Shown piece by piece: positions 16,936 to 26,303 of a stretch of 64,000 bases of DNA. The position numbers were made by a program, and so were the translations under genes. The stretch lies in contig NZ_CAXMZT010000006.1 in NCBI RefSeq assembly GCF_964199965.1, positions 170,802 through 234,801 of the forward strand, in the 5' to 3' direction. Position 1 is the stretch's first letter; every line of letters begins with the position of its first letter. The DNA is from JAFIFT01 sp020051095. Its GTDB lineage: Bacteria > Pseudomonadota > Gammaproteobacteria > Legionellales > Legionellaceae. The notes beneath the pieces were generated by a model that saw only the letters and a program-made list of their open reading frames with translations, was not told where the DNA came from and ran no database searches.

Positions 16936-17850
16936 TCACGGTATTTTTAATTTTTTCATGATTTCATTCTGCATTATTTTAGCTAAAGCCATGCATGTTT
17001 TTTCCCGCCCTGCCCCATTTCGCCATAGTAATGCCAATTCTCTATACGGTTTTTTACCTTTTTGTGGTATCAACTTGACAGGTTGATTAACCAAGATGCC
17101 ACTTTCGATGGCTAACTTAGGCACAAAGGTAACGCCCATGCCGTGGGCAACCATCTCAGTGAGGGTGTGCAAGCTGGCTGCTTTGAAGGGATGGATTAAG
17201 CGTTTATCACGAATGGTGCACGCTTGTACCGCATGTTGACTCAGGCAGTGTTCATCTTCTAATAGCAAAACACTCTGATCGGGCCAAAGATTCATGGAAT
17301 GATGATAAAAATCCGGGGAGTCTTGTGCTGGCACAACGAGATAGAAAGGGTCGTCACATAAGTGATGACAGTGAAAATCCGACGTGTCATACGGAAGTGC
17401 TAAGAGTAAACAATCCAAGTCGCCTTTTTCCAGTGATGCTAACCCTTTTTCAGTCGTCATTTCTTTGACATATAAGTTTAGGCAAGGAAAAAGCTTTTGG
17501 CATGCTGTCATGATTTCGCTGATGATAAATGGTGTTATCGTTGGAATACTGCCTAAGATCAAATCCCCATGCATCGGTTTATTTTGCTCATTAATATAAT
17601 CAACCAGGGAGCTCGTTTGTTTGACAATTTCTACGCTCATCGATACAACCGCTTCGCCTAATGCGGTAAAGCGAAACTGTTTATGCTGGCGCTCAATTAA
17701 CATGGCATCCAGCATCGCTTCTAATTGGCTGATTCCTGCGCTTAACGTTGACTGAGATACAAAACAAGCATCAGCCGCTCGACCAAAGTGCTGATAGTCG
17801 TGCAAAGCAATGAGATATTGAAGTTGTCTAAGGGGCGGTAACTTTTTCAT
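16936..17850 (-). CDS. oxyR: LysR-type peroxide-sensing regulator OxyR
   Basis: 304 residues: an N-terminal winged helix-turn-helix (LRQLQYLIALHDYQHFGRAADACFVSQSTLSAGI) and a C-terminal substrate-binding-like domain. Cys202 and Cys211 in CLSQHAVQAC have the same spacing (eight residues between) as the redox pair Cys199/Cys208 of E. coli OxyR, so this is a true H2O2 sensor type and not a generic LysR protein. It is divergent from ahpC with a 95-base shared promoter region, the usual arrangement for direct control. Confidence 0.93.
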   Translation of the reverse strand: MKKLPPLRQLQYLIALHDYQHFGRAADACFVSQSTLSAGISQLEAMLDAMLIERQHKQFRFTALGEAVVSMSVEIVKQTSSLVDYINEQNKPMHGDLILGSIPTITPFIISEIMTACQKLFPCLNLYVKEMTTEKGLASLEKGDLDCLLLALPYDTSDFHCHHLCDDPFYLVVPAQDSPDFYHHSMNLWPDQSVLLLEDEHCLSQHAVQACTIRDKRLIHPFKAASLHTLTEMVAHGMGVTFVPKLAIESGILVNQPVKLIPQKGKKPYRELALLWRNGAGREKTCMALAKIMQNEIMKKLKIP

Positions 17851-17945
17851 CGTTTTTTTCGATTAGGATTATCGATATATTTCATTTTATTTAATTATCA
17901 TACAACACTATAGTTTAAATGTAACCATTAATAAAGGAGCAAAGT
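17851..17945. promoter_or_regulatory. oxyR/ahpC divergent promoter region
   Basis: This 95-base AT-rich gap must hold both promoters. For ahpC a TATAGT -10 box at 17909-17914 has no good -35 at the right distance, which fits an activator-dependent promoter. OxyR is the obvious candidate. I could not define a full OxyR site by eye. Confidence 0.45.
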
Positions 17946-18500
17946 ATGCTAACAGTAGGTCAAAAAATCCCTGATTTTTCGGTGGTCGCCGTTAAACCTG
18001 GTTTTAATGAGCATGAAGAAAATGGCAAATCGGCCTTTGAACAAATTACTCAAGATAGTTTTCCAGGCCAGTGGAAAATCCTATTTTTTTATCCAAAGGA
18101 TTTTACCTTTGTCTGTCCAACGGAAATTGTCGAATTTGCGAAATTAAATGCCGAATTTTCGGATAGAGAAGCGATTGTGCTTGGGGGTAGCATTGATAAT
18201 GAATTTTCCAAACTCGCCTGGCGCAGAGACCATCCAGATCTTAATCACCTTGACCAATATAGTTTTGCTGACAGTCGCGGGCAATTGACAGACGGCCTTG
18301 GAATTCGAGATGACGCTTCAGGCGTTTCATTACGGGCAACCTTTATCATCGATCCTGATAACATCATTCAGCATGTCAGTGTTAATGGGTTGAACGTTGG
18401 TCGAAACCCCCAGGAAATCTTACGCATTTTAGATGCCTTGCAAACGGATGAATTATGCCCATGCAACAGGCAGATAGGTGGAGAAACGTTGCATGTTTAA
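17946..18500 (+). CDS. ahpC: AhpC-type peroxiredoxin (AhpD-partnered class)
   Basis: Reduces H2O2 and organic peroxides. The peroxidatic Cys57 lies in FYPKDFTFVCPTE. The C terminus carries DELCPCN (Cys171 and Cys173), the CxC arrangement of the three-Cys AhpC that works with AhpD instead of AhpF, as in mycobacteria. Length 184 residues. AAAGGAG precedes the ATG. ahpD follows 10 bases after its stop. Confidence 0.95.
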   Translation: MLTVGQKIPDFSVVAVKPGFNEHEENGKSAFEQITQDSFPGQWKILFFYPKDFTFVCPTEIVEFAKLNAEFSDREAIVLGGSIDNEFSKLAWRRDHPDLNHLDQYSFADSRGQLTDGLGIRDDASGVSLRATFIIDPDNIIQHVSVNGLNVGRNPQEILRILDALQTDELCPCNRQIGGETLHV

Positions 18501-18510
18501 GGGGGATGAT

Positions 18511-19038
18511 ATGAATTTTGAGCAATATAAAAATACACTTCCGGATTATGCAAAAGACATCAAATTAAATTTGAGTAATTTGCATAGTCAGTATGAGCAG
18601 CAAGGTCTCAATGCAACCCAATTTTTTGGATCAGCATTGGCAGTTGCCTATGCCTTAAACAATCCTGAGCAAATTAGGCTATATGAAGCGTTTGTGAATG
18701 ACATTGACTCGTCAAATTTACGCCAAGCGGTTAAAACAGCAACAACCATCATGGCAATGAACAACGTCTATTACCGAACCATACATTTAGCCGGCGATAA
18801 AACGTTATCGAGCTTGCCAGCTGGATTGCGAATGAATGGGCTCAGAGGGCATGGGATCGATCAAAACGATTTTGAGCTCTTTGCCCTTGCTGTTTCAGCC
18901 ATAAATGGCTGTGGTATGTGTATTCAAAGTCATATCAAGCAATTACTCGAGCATGGGATCACCCTGCAGGCTATCCAAACCACCCTACGCTTAGCTGCCG
19001 TATTATCAGCAGCGGCTCAGGCAGGAACAATTGCTTAG
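18511..19038 (+). CDS. ahpD: Alkyl hydroperoxide reductase partner AhpD
   Basis: A 175-residue carboxymuconolactone-decarboxylase-fold thiol reductase that recycles AhpC. The catalytic Cys134-x2-Cys137 and His141 in NGCGMCIQSH, with Glu122 twelve residues before the first Cys, reproduce the E/C/C/H spacing of Mycobacterium AhpD. The GGGGGATGAT just before ATG 18511 supports this start over the upstream one inside ahpC. It forms an operon with ahpC. Confidence 0.94.
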   Translation: MNFEQYKNTLPDYAKDIKLNLSNLHSQYEQQGLNATQFFGSALAVAYALNNPEQIRLYEAFVNDIDSSNLRQAVKTATTIMAMNNVYYRTIHLAGDKTLSSLPAGLRMNGLRGHGIDQNDFELFALAVSAINGCGMCIQSHIKQLLEHGITLQAIQTTLRLAAVLSAAAQAGTIA

Positions 19039-19041
19039 AAA

Positions 19042-19070
19042 ATTGGGCCAGCACATGGCCCAATCCAATT
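19042..19070 (+). terminator. Terminator after ahpD
   Basis: ATTGGGCC (19042-19049) and GGCCCAAT (19057-19064) form a perfect 8-bp stem with a 7-base loop, followed by CCAATTTTAT. It is 3 bases after the ahpD stop. Confidence 0.65.
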
Positions 19071-19167
19071 TTATAAGTCGTTCATAACCACGCTAACGAT
19101 TTATTATGCACACTCTGCTCTTTTTTTGTCTATAATTATTACATACAATAACGATAAGGATAGACAA

Positions 19168-21459
19168 ATGTCATCAAGTGCTTCCTATGGACATATTAAA
19201 GCGATTCACGGATTATTACTGAAAATAAGCGCTAACGGGCAATCCCACCTGGCATTGCAAGGTGAGGAAATAAGCGCCGACGATACGCTTACGCTTCTTA
19301 GTGGGAATGCATTTATACAAATGGGGGATAACCCTCTCACCAAACTTTCCGACTACACTAGTATTCCGGTTAAATCATCGGAAAAATCGGAAGTTCCTGC
19401 TGGCAAATTGAAAGAGCATCAACTCATTGAAGAAGGGTTAAATGAAGGAAAGGACATTGGCGATATATTAGCATCCTTGGATGATCCCACAGCGGGTGAA
19501 GCACTTCCCCAATCGGGTGGTGCTAATTTTTTTATTCAACAACCTTCTTATAGCTTAGGCGCTGTTTCAGCAGGTTATGAGACATCCAATTTTGAACAAA
19601 GTACAACGACATTCGGCAGTAAAACACTGTTATACCAACCTAATAGTGAGAGTAGCGAAAGTAGCTTTGCCAGCGTAAGTAGCACTACAGTAGGCCAAGT
19701 AACATCCGCGATACTTCCACCTACCGTACAAATGCATAGCAATGACTTAATTTCATTATCTCGCAGTGGGTTAGACTCAAGTCCTTATGGAAGTTCCGAG
19801 GTCGCTGAATATCTATTAAATCAATCAAGAGATGGGAAGGCGGTTACCAGCGTTCCTATCAATGGTGTTGATTTATCCAATTTAGCCATGCGTGTTGAAA
19901 GCGATATTACCGTATCATTTATTCGTGAAGGAGCTGGTTACCAAAACATCATTGGATATTACTTATTTGATCCCAGCACAGGTGAAATCCTTACCGGGAA
20001 AGAAAATTCGGGGTTACTATGGATCAACTCCAGTCAAAGTGGCAACAATCTTATTTCTCAACCTTTTGGTGCCAATACTTTAAAACAATCTGTGAGTTAT
20101 ACCATCGAAAGCGTGCCTGAAGGAGTGGCTGTCGGATTTTTCTTAATTGGCGATGGGTTTAACTATTTAAGTAACAATGAAAAAAATAGCTTAAAGACCT
20201 ATGAGGATATGTACGAACTCAATGAGCATATTGAACTTTCTATCAATAACGGTACCGCCTTAGTTACGTTTAATGATGGCGACAATTTTGTGGTGTTTGA
20301 AGGTCGAGGATTGTATTTTACCCATGATGATTCACTCAGTAGTGATGGCATAACCCATTCATTAAGTGGCGTATCGTTTAACAACAACATTGCAGAAACG
20401 CTTCGAGGTAAGCTGATTGTGGGATTTGAAGACCTATTAAATGGCGGTGATAATGATTATGAAGATATTATATTCAGTGTTGATTTTAATAATGATTTAG
20501 CATCATTTGTTGGTGATAGCCGACCTATCGTGCGTGCCATAAACGTTGCAGACAATGCCATGATAGCTTCGTTGACTTTAATTGCATCGAATCTACTCGA
20601 AAATGATGTCATTAACTTCAAAGAAAGCAATAACACATTGACAGTGCTAGGCTCTCAGGGTGAGCTGACTGTTGTCTATGACGATATTAATTATCAATTC
20701 GATTATGAATTATCCATCGATGGCAACGCGATTACCTATACATTTCTTGCTCAGGGTGAAAGCGAGACAACGTTTGCGCCTGCTGGAGCGTATGAGCTTC
20801 TTGCACAATCACTCATTTTTAAACCCTCCACCGAAAGCGGAACAGATGGTGTTCGGATATTTAGTGGTTATGTTGTTGATGAAAATGGGTTACAAAGCGA
20901 TTTTGACCATGTCAATTATATGGTTGAAGTCGAAGAAACCTTGCAAATTGATATTGCTGAAAGTGCGGGCATACTTGATTTCAATGCAGGCAATGACATG
21001 TTACTAATTAGTAACGAAGATGTTGAGCTCGACGACCAAAGCCAATTTTCGGGAGGAACTGGCTTAGATACGATAAAGCTAGATGGTTATGGCAACATGT
21101 CGTTTGATGCACAATTTTTTAAAGATCATTTTGCCGGTGGCTGGGAAAAAATCGATATGACCGGCGAAGGAAACCAAGCCATCAATTCGATTACGCTGGA
21201 TGCAGAAGCCGTGTTTAGTTTAATCGATGAATCAGAAAATACCTTAACCATCACCGTCGATGATAATGAAGTACCTGTGTTACAGATTGTGGGTGATGAA
21301 TTTGATAAGGTAACCCTAAAAAATGCGGCCGAAATATCTAACTCGGGTAATGCCGGTAAACTATATGAATTTAGCAGCGATCCGGGCGTCTATGTGCAAG
21401 TTATCAGCGCAAGTGGCCCTACAGGCGACCTTCCAATCATCGAAACACCGATTGCTTAA
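19168..21459 (+). CDS. Large DUF4114-containing surface or secreted protein (LapA-like N terminus)
   Basis: A 763-residue acidic protein rich in Ser, Asn and Gly. Residues 1 to about 120 (GHIKAIHGLLLKISANGQSHLALQGEEISADDTL...) resemble the N-terminal retention module of LapA/BapA adhesins, including a DPTAGEA segment near where such proteins carry their protease site. Residues about 245-436 fit DUF4114, ending in GFEDLLNGGDNDYEDIIF (419-436), a probable Ca-binding Asp/Gly segment. No Sec signal peptide and no classical RTX nonapeptide array are present. Type I secretion is inferred. AAGGA precedes ATG 19168. Confidence 0.65.
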   Translation: MSSSASYGHIKAIHGLLLKISANGQSHLALQGEEISADDTLTLLSGNAFIQMGDNPLTKLSDYTSIPVKSSEKSEVPAGKLKEHQLIEEGLNEGKDIGDILASLDDPTAGEALPQSGGANFFIQQPSYSLGAVSAGYETSNFEQSTTTFGSKTLLYQPNSESSESSFASVSSTTVGQVTSAILPPTVQMHSNDLISLSRSGLDSSPYGSSEVAEYLLNQSRDGKAVTSVPINGVDLSNLAMRVESDITVSFIREGAGYQNIIGYYLFDPSTGEILTGKENSGLLWINSSQSGNNLISQPFGANTLKQSVSYTIESVPEGVAVGFFLIGDGFNYLSNNEKNSLKTYEDMYELNEHIELSINNGTALVTFNDGDNFVVFEGRGLYFTHDDSLSSDGITHSLSGVSFNNNIAETLRGKLIVGFEDLLNGGDNDYEDIIFSVDFNNDLASFVGDSRPIVRAINVADNAMIASLTLIASNLLENDVINFKESNNTLTVLGSQGELTVVYDDINYQFDYELSIDGNAITYTFLAQGESETTFAPAGAYELLAQSLIFKPSTESGTDGVRIFSGYVVDENGLQSDFDHVNYMVEVEETLQIDIAESAGILDFNAGNDMLLISNEDVELDDQSQFSGGTGLDTIKLDGYGNMSFDAQFFKDHFAGGWEKIDMTGEGNQAINSITLDAEAVFSLIDESENTLTITVDDNEVPVLQIVGDEFDKVTLKNAAEISNSGNAGKLYEFSSDPGVYVQVISASGPTGDLPIIETPIA

Positions 21460-21549
21460 TGATATCCCCAAATTAAGTCAAAACGCTAACACTATCCCCG
21501 TTCGCTGTAGCAATAGCCCATACTTACCCAGCGCATAAGGATAGCACTC

Positions 21550-21584
21550 CCACACTAGCCTACAGCTAATGTGGGCTAGTGTGG
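21550..21584. terminator. Hairpin between convergent genes
   Basis: CCACACTAGCC (21550-21560) and GGCTAGTGTGG (21574-21584) form a perfect 11-bp stem between the DUF4114 gene and the convergent small secreted-protein gene. There is no strong T tract on either side, so the efficiency is uncertain, but the position fits a shared terminator. Confidence 0.6.
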
Positions 21585-21600
21585 TATCTCTCTATATCAA

Positions 21601-21903
21601 TTAATTCCCACAAGTTAGGGTATCACCCCAATTTCCTTTCTCCCAAGAACAAGAAACACCTTGAGAACCGGGGCCACTTGCATAGGAACAAGTTGCACTG
21701 CAACTACCCGAAGATGCCACAGGATTGGTAATGGAGACAACTCCCCAACCAAACGCGTTAAAGGGACAACCTTTGGTGCTGATAGAACCGTATTTTGAAA
21801 TTTGGTCATACATTTGCCCTTTATCAATATCACAACTCGCTGCAAAGCTACTTTGAACAAAGATAACAAAGAACAAACATACAACTTTTAGTACTGCTTT
21901 CAT
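21601..21903 (-). CDS. Small Cys-rich secreted protein
   Basis: A 100-residue protein with a clear signal peptide (MKAVLKVVCLFFVIFVQSSFA, cleavage near residue 21-22). The mature part of about 78 residues is rich in Gly and Ser and has six Cys (CDID, GCPF, SCSATC, SCSW, TCGN), suggesting three disulfides in the periplasm or outside the cell. GGAGT precedes the ATG. I do not recognise the family. It is convergent with the DUF4114 gene and upstream of nothing obvious. Confidence 0.75.
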   Translation of the reverse strand: MKAVLKVVCLFFVIFVQSSFAASCDIDKGQMYDQISKYGSISTKGCPFNAFGWGVVSITNPVASSGSCSATCSYASGPGSQGVSCSWEKGNWGDTLTCGN

Positions 21904-22090
21904 ATTTTACTCCATTTTTTATTATTAATCATCGACATATCGATGAGTTGAGAAAGATATCATAATCAACTCAAGATTCAATTGAAAATTTGTTAACTAT
22001 CGTTTTGAGAAAAAATCGCTTTACGAGAAAATCCCAAATCTATGAAAAAAGAAGGAATTGATAGAGAAATCCTGCAAATTTTAAGCATTG

Positions 22091-22112
22091 GCTGATAGCT
22101 TTCACTATCAGC
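22091..22112 (-). terminator. Hairpin after the flg operon
   Basis: GCTGATAG (22091-22098) and CTATCAGC (22105-22112) form a perfect 8-bp stem 20 bases beyond the flgL stop, the expected end of the flgB-flgL transcript. The following bases on the minus strand are only moderately T-rich. Confidence 0.55.
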
Positions 22113-22132
22113 TACTTTCAGATAAAGGATTC

Positions 22133-23362
22133 TTATAAGAAATTAAATGCCGACAGTCCTTGGATCATCGCAAACGTCTGCTGCGCGGCTTGCAAGTAGA
22201 TACGCTGAAGATTAAGTTCAACCGCAACAGAGGGTAAATCAACATCTTCTAGCTTTGTTTTTATTTCAATGGATGTATCAATCAGATCTTGGTTAACAAA
22301 TTCAGCAATATCCAATTGATTTAGCCTTGCACCCACATCGGCTTGATGGTTGAGAAGGTTATCCAAGGCCGTATCCAATTGTTCCATCATTTGGTTATTT
22401 TCGGTTTGAATAGCTGCCTTATCAAAATTATTCACGCTGGACTTCTCTAAGTTGGCTACCATTCTGTCGATGGTTGCAAACACTGACTCATTAACGGAAG
22501 GCTGCAAGGAAAAACTATCGCCTGCTTGTGGGACACCGGTAAATTTGATTTCAATACCATTAAAGCTGATGGTATTGCCGCTCTCATACAAGGGCGCATC
22601 ATCTGGTAGCCCAGTTGGTGGAATAATATTACCACTGACAGCACCTGACACCAACACAACCATATCCCCTGCCGTATTCGTAGTAAATGAAACCGTATAG
22701 TCATCTTCGACATAGGAAGCTTCTTGTGTCACTGCACCTGACGTTGCCACGACGGTTCCCGCATTTCCTGGTTGAGTGACCGTAAAACGACCATTTCCAT
22801 TAGGTAAACGCATATATAAGTCTGAGCCGGTGTCATTTAAAGCCACTCTTAAACCAAGCGTCACATCCTGGCGAAGAATTAATTCATCACCACCATAGAC
22901 AAATTGACCAGCCCCGTTTCGAGAGATTGTCGCCACGTTGGTTCGCGAACCCGAAAAAATATACGATCCATCACTGTCTTGGGTATTAGCAAGACTAACT
23001 AATTGATCTTGTAACGAACGTGCTTCAGCAGCGATTGTTTTCCTATCTTCATCAGACAGAGCACTATTGCTTGCTTGCAATTGAAGCTCCCTTAGCCGTT
23101 GTATTACATTAATTGAGTTATCTAAAATACTTTCTTCAAAGCTTAAAATTCCTTTCGCTGACTCATTGTTATCTTTAAGTCGGGTTGCGGAATCGATTCG
23201 TTTGTTTAACTGTTCGATTTGCGCAGCGGCAATGGGATCATCCGAGGGAAACTGAACGCGTTTACCAGTGGATACTTGTTGTTGCAACTCTAATAACCGT
23301 TGCTGTTGAACCTGCATCGAGTTGACACCACGTAAAAATATTTGATTTGTCGAAATTCTCAT
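22133..23362 (-). CDS. flgL: Hook-filament junction protein FlgL
   Basis: 409 residues (HAP3). The N terminus (MRISTNQIFLRGVNSMQVQQQRLLELQQQVSTGKRVQFPSDDP) and C terminus (AVELNLQRIYLQAAQQTFAMIQGLSAFNFL) are the flagellin-like helices of this family. It joins the filament to FlgK at the hook end. AAGGTGAT precedes the ATG. It is the last gene of the flg operon, 33 bases after flgK. Confidence 0.96.
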   Translation of the reverse strand: MRISTNQIFLRGVNSMQVQQQRLLELQQQVSTGKRVQFPSDDPIAAAQIEQLNKRIDSATRLKDNNESAKGILSFEESILDNSINVIQRLRELQLQASNSALSDEDRKTIAAEARSLQDQLVSLANTQDSDGSYIFSGSRTNVATISRNGAGQFVYGGDELILRQDVTLGLRVALNDTGSDLYMRLPNGNGRFTVTQPGNAGTVVATSGAVTQEASYVEDDYTVSFTTNTAGDMVVLVSGAVSGNIIPPTGLPDDAPLYESGNTISFNGIEIKFTGVPQAGDSFSLQPSVNESVFATIDRMVANLEKSSVNNFDKAAIQTENNQMMEQLDTALDNLLNHQADVGARLNQLDIAEFVNQDLIDTSIEIKTKLEDVDLPSVAVELNLQRIYLQAAQQTFAMIQGLSAFNFL

Positions 23363-23395
23363 ACCATCACCTTGTGTCTGATGAATACAATTTGT

Positions 23396-25342
23396 TTAAA
23401 ACGCCTGGTAAAGGACATTTAATATTTCCGATGAAATGCGTAACAATTGACCTGCTGCCTGATAGGCTTGTTGGAATCGCAAGATGTTCGCTGCTTCTTC
23501 ATCTAAATTAACACCACTGATACTTTCTCGATAATCCACTGCTTGCTTATGTAATATATCGGCAGATTCAAAGCGAAGTTGAGCCGAATAAGTACTTCCA
23601 CCCACATCAGCCACTAAACCCGCGTATTTATCAAACAACGTTGCGCTTCCACTTTCAAATAGCTTGCTGCCTTGAATATCATTTAACATTAATCCGTTCC
23701 GATTATCACCCGCACTGCCCGAATTATAGGTCATGTTAAACACATCTCCCGTATCCGGCGCCCCTGAAATAATGACTGAATAAGAAGGCGTTACCCCATC
23801 GGGGATAAAAATCTCATTATCTTGATTGGGAGTATAAGCAAAAGGACCAGTCGTTACGGCGTCGGTCACATTAACGATTTGGTATTGGTTAGGACCAAGA
23901 AACTCAATTCGATAATCTTTTTGCACTTCCGTCGTGTTTAGCACCGTCCCAAGATTAATTTTACCAGTACCAGTATTGCTCAATGGGCTTTCAGTTCGTA
24001 CGGCAGCAGCCAAAGCAATTTGAGAGGGATCATTGACTTCGAGGCCTAATTGCCCAGCCGCATCCCGTAATGGCGTCAACGAATAGCTGTCATTATCAAC
24101 CAGATTGCCAACGTCATCAAAGGTAATTCGTAAGCCATCTATGACCACCTGTCCTGCCGGTGGCGCTGGTGGCGTATCAGTCCAATTCAACGTGAAAGAC
24201 TGTCCATCGGATTGTCGTATGACCCGCACTTCATTGGTTGCTGTATCACTAACGACCAATTGGTAATCACTTAACTTTGTTTGGCCGATATCTGTTATTT
24301 CTACCGATAAAACCCCTGTTCCCGCGTTGGTGGGAGCCGCAATAGAACGGTTAAGTTGTAACGTTGGGTCATTAAAATCGGTGAAGAAGTCCCCACCTAA
24401 ATTATCATTCAAATCCACGCCAAGATGATGTTGTTGGTTAAAAGCCATGGCCATACCGATAGCCATTTGGCCTAACAGTAGATTTGCCTTATCCAGAATA
24501 TTGCTTTCATACTCAAGCAAACCACCAAGCTTTCCTGTTGTAATGCTTTCCGTAATATTAATCGAACCACTGCCATTATTGAGAAATATTTGCGTGCCCA
24601 CTTCACCTGCCGGCGACGGTTGAATTTCTAAAACTTGGCGAGTGCTTCCAACAACTAATCCCTGCCCTTTTCCAATAAACACATTCACCGCCCCTGTATC
24701 GGTTTCAGTCGTACTGACTGAAGTATACTGAGACAATTCTTTTAATAATTCATCTCGTTTATCCAGCAGATCAGGCGAGTTAGGGGATAATCGCAATTGT
24801 TTGTTAATTTCAACGATGCGTGAACTGATTGAATTAATTTGATTAGCCGTTAATTCGATTTGCGTTTGATTCCCTCGGACTTGATCATCGAGTTGCTGTT
24901 GCATTCGATTAAACTGATTCACGAGCAATTCACTTTGCTTTAACATGACATTGCGAGAAGAAATACTGTCAGGGTTTTCATTCAATTGAGAGATTGTATT
25001 AAAAAAGTCTTGCATGCTGGCTGAAACGGAAGTGCCATCTCCCGATAATAACTTATCGATCTGCAATGCCTGTTGATAAAAGGCATCATACTGCGACATC
25101 GCCGTTAATGTTTGGCGAACTTGCATATCGGCGAAGCGATCACTATTACGATAGACGCCATCAAACGATACACCGGTTCCAATAAACGAACCAGCTACCA
25201 ACTGAGGTTTGCTACCACTTAATATCACCGATTGTCGGGAATAGCCAGGGGTATGGGCATTCATGACATTGTTACTGCTAATATCTAAACCACGTTGAAA
25301 CGCATTTAAACCCGACACCGCAATTGATAACATATCCGTCAT
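23396..25342 (-). CDS. flgK: Hook-filament junction protein FlgK
   Basis: HAP1, 648 residues. The N terminus (LSIAVSGLNAFQRGLDISSNNVMNAHTPGYSRQSV) and C terminus (NLDEEAANILRFQQAYQAAGQLLRISSEILNVL) are typical of axial proteins. The central region is larger than in enteric FlgK (about 547 residues), probably from an extended outer domain. Its start overlaps the flgJ stop by four bases (ATGA), so translation is coupled. Confidence 0.96.
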   Translation of the reverse strand: MTDMLSIAVSGLNAFQRGLDISSNNVMNAHTPGYSRQSVILSGSKPQLVAGSFIGTGVSFDGVYRNSDRFADMQVRQTLTAMSQYDAFYQQALQIDKLLSGDGTSVSASMQDFFNTISQLNENPDSISSRNVMLKQSELLVNQFNRMQQQLDDQVRGNQTQIELTANQINSISSRIVEINKQLRLSPNSPDLLDKRDELLKELSQYTSVSTTETDTGAVNVFIGKGQGLVVGSTRQVLEIQPSPAGEVGTQIFLNNGSGSINITESITTGKLGGLLEYESNILDKANLLLGQMAIGMAMAFNQQHHLGVDLNDNLGGDFFTDFNDPTLQLNRSIAAPTNAGTGVLSVEITDIGQTKLSDYQLVVSDTATNEVRVIRQSDGQSFTLNWTDTPPAPPAGQVVIDGLRITFDDVGNLVDNDSYSLTPLRDAAGQLGLEVNDPSQIALAAAVRTESPLSNTGTGKINLGTVLNTTEVQKDYRIEFLGPNQYQIVNVTDAVTTGPFAYTPNQDNEIFIPDGVTPSYSVIISGAPDTGDVFNMTYNSGSAGDNRNGLMLNDIQGSKLFESGSATLFDKYAGLVADVGGSTYSAQLRFESADILHKQAVDYRESISGVNLDEEAANILRFQQAYQAAGQLLRISSEILNVLYQAF

Positions 25343-26295
25343 GATTTATCTCCCTGCTGCATAACATTAGCAACGTGTTCCATCGCTGCTTGTAAGTTTG
25401 GATTACGATAAATTTGTAAAATCTTATCTGCATAACTAGGGTCTGTCGCATACCCCGCTTTTTGCAATCCTTGAATGAAATGCTCACTATTGCCGTGATG
25501 ATTGAGCGCTTCTTGATAACGTTGCGATCCTTTGATTAAGTTAACAAAGTCCTTAAAACTTTCTTCCATATTGTCGTATCGCTTAAAGTATTGATTCATC
25601 TTAATAGGTTTATCGGCCAAAAACTCCGTTGTTTTAATTTTTACAGCATTACTATCGGTTTGCTTTGCCTTGATATTAAATAGATTATGCGAGCTATTGC
25701 CTTGACTATCCTTTGCTGTGAATACACCCCAACCTGTTTCAAGTGCCGCTTGCGCGATCAACATTTTCTCATCAATACCAAGCACCGAGGCCGCTTGCTC
25801 TGCATAGGGCTTTAATTGCTTAACAAAGTCAATCACATAATCAGCAAGGTTTGTTGAGTCCTTAGCGGGTGGCAATGATGCTGGCGCGCTCAGTGGGTTA
25901 ATTTCTGTTGGTTGATTCGCTTTTTGCTGTGTTGATAATCCTAAAGCGATGGGAGCCGAAATCAACGGTTTGATTTCGGATGGTTCGCTTGCTTGCTGCT
26001 TCGACAATTGCTGAATCATCATTTGGCTTAACCCAATCCCTTTGCCCTGACTAATTTCCATCGCAAATTGACCATCAAGCATTTCTTGAAAGGTGTCCTG
26101 TGCGGCTGATCGAAACGGACTGTCTTCGTCTAATACTTTTTGGCTTGAACGCATGGTATTTAATAACGTTTGCAAAAACAACGCTTCAAACTGGCGCGCC
26201 GCCTCAGGTAATGCTTTATTACCATCACGTCGGGCGTCGGCCAATAAGGTGGTTAGCCCTTGAACATCATGTATTGCCATGCTTGGATGGGTCAT
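25339..26295 (-). CDS. flgJ: Rod assembly protein / peptidoglycan hydrolase FlgJ
   Basis: 318 residues with both domains of the enteric type. The N-terminal rod-binding part is at about 15-100 (EAARQFEALFLQTLLNTMRSS...MLDGQFAMEIS). The C-terminal glucosaminidase domain is at about 150-310 (VLGIDEKMLIAQAALETGWG..., NLFNIKA, YDNMEESFKDFVNLI). It opens the cell wall for the rod. AGGAG precedes the ATG. It starts 8 bases after flgI. Confidence 0.95.
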   Translation of the reverse strand: MTHPSMAIHDVQGLTTLLADARRDGNKALPEAARQFEALFLQTLLNTMRSSQKVLDEDSPFRSAAQDTFQEMLDGQFAMEISQGKGIGLSQMMIQQLSKQQASEPSEIKPLISAPIALGLSTQQKANQPTEINPLSAPASLPPAKDSTNLADYVIDFVKQLKPYAEQAASVLGIDEKMLIAQAALETGWGVFTAKDSQGNSSHNLFNIKAKQTDSNAVKIKTTEFLADKPIKMNQYFKRYDNMEESFKDFVNLIKGSQRYQEALNHHGNSEHFIQGLQKAGYATDPSYADKILQIYRNPNLQAAMEHVANVMQQGDKS

Positions 26296-26303
26296 GATTT
26301 CTC

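Noticed and set aside
17851..17945. Defined OxyR binding site
   Set aside because: Only fragments resembling the ATAG/CTAT half-sites are visible, so I recorded the whole gap as a promoter region instead.
19168..21459. RTX toxin
   Set aside because: Asp/Gly segments are present but no tandem GGxGxDxUx nonapeptide array, so no RTX call.
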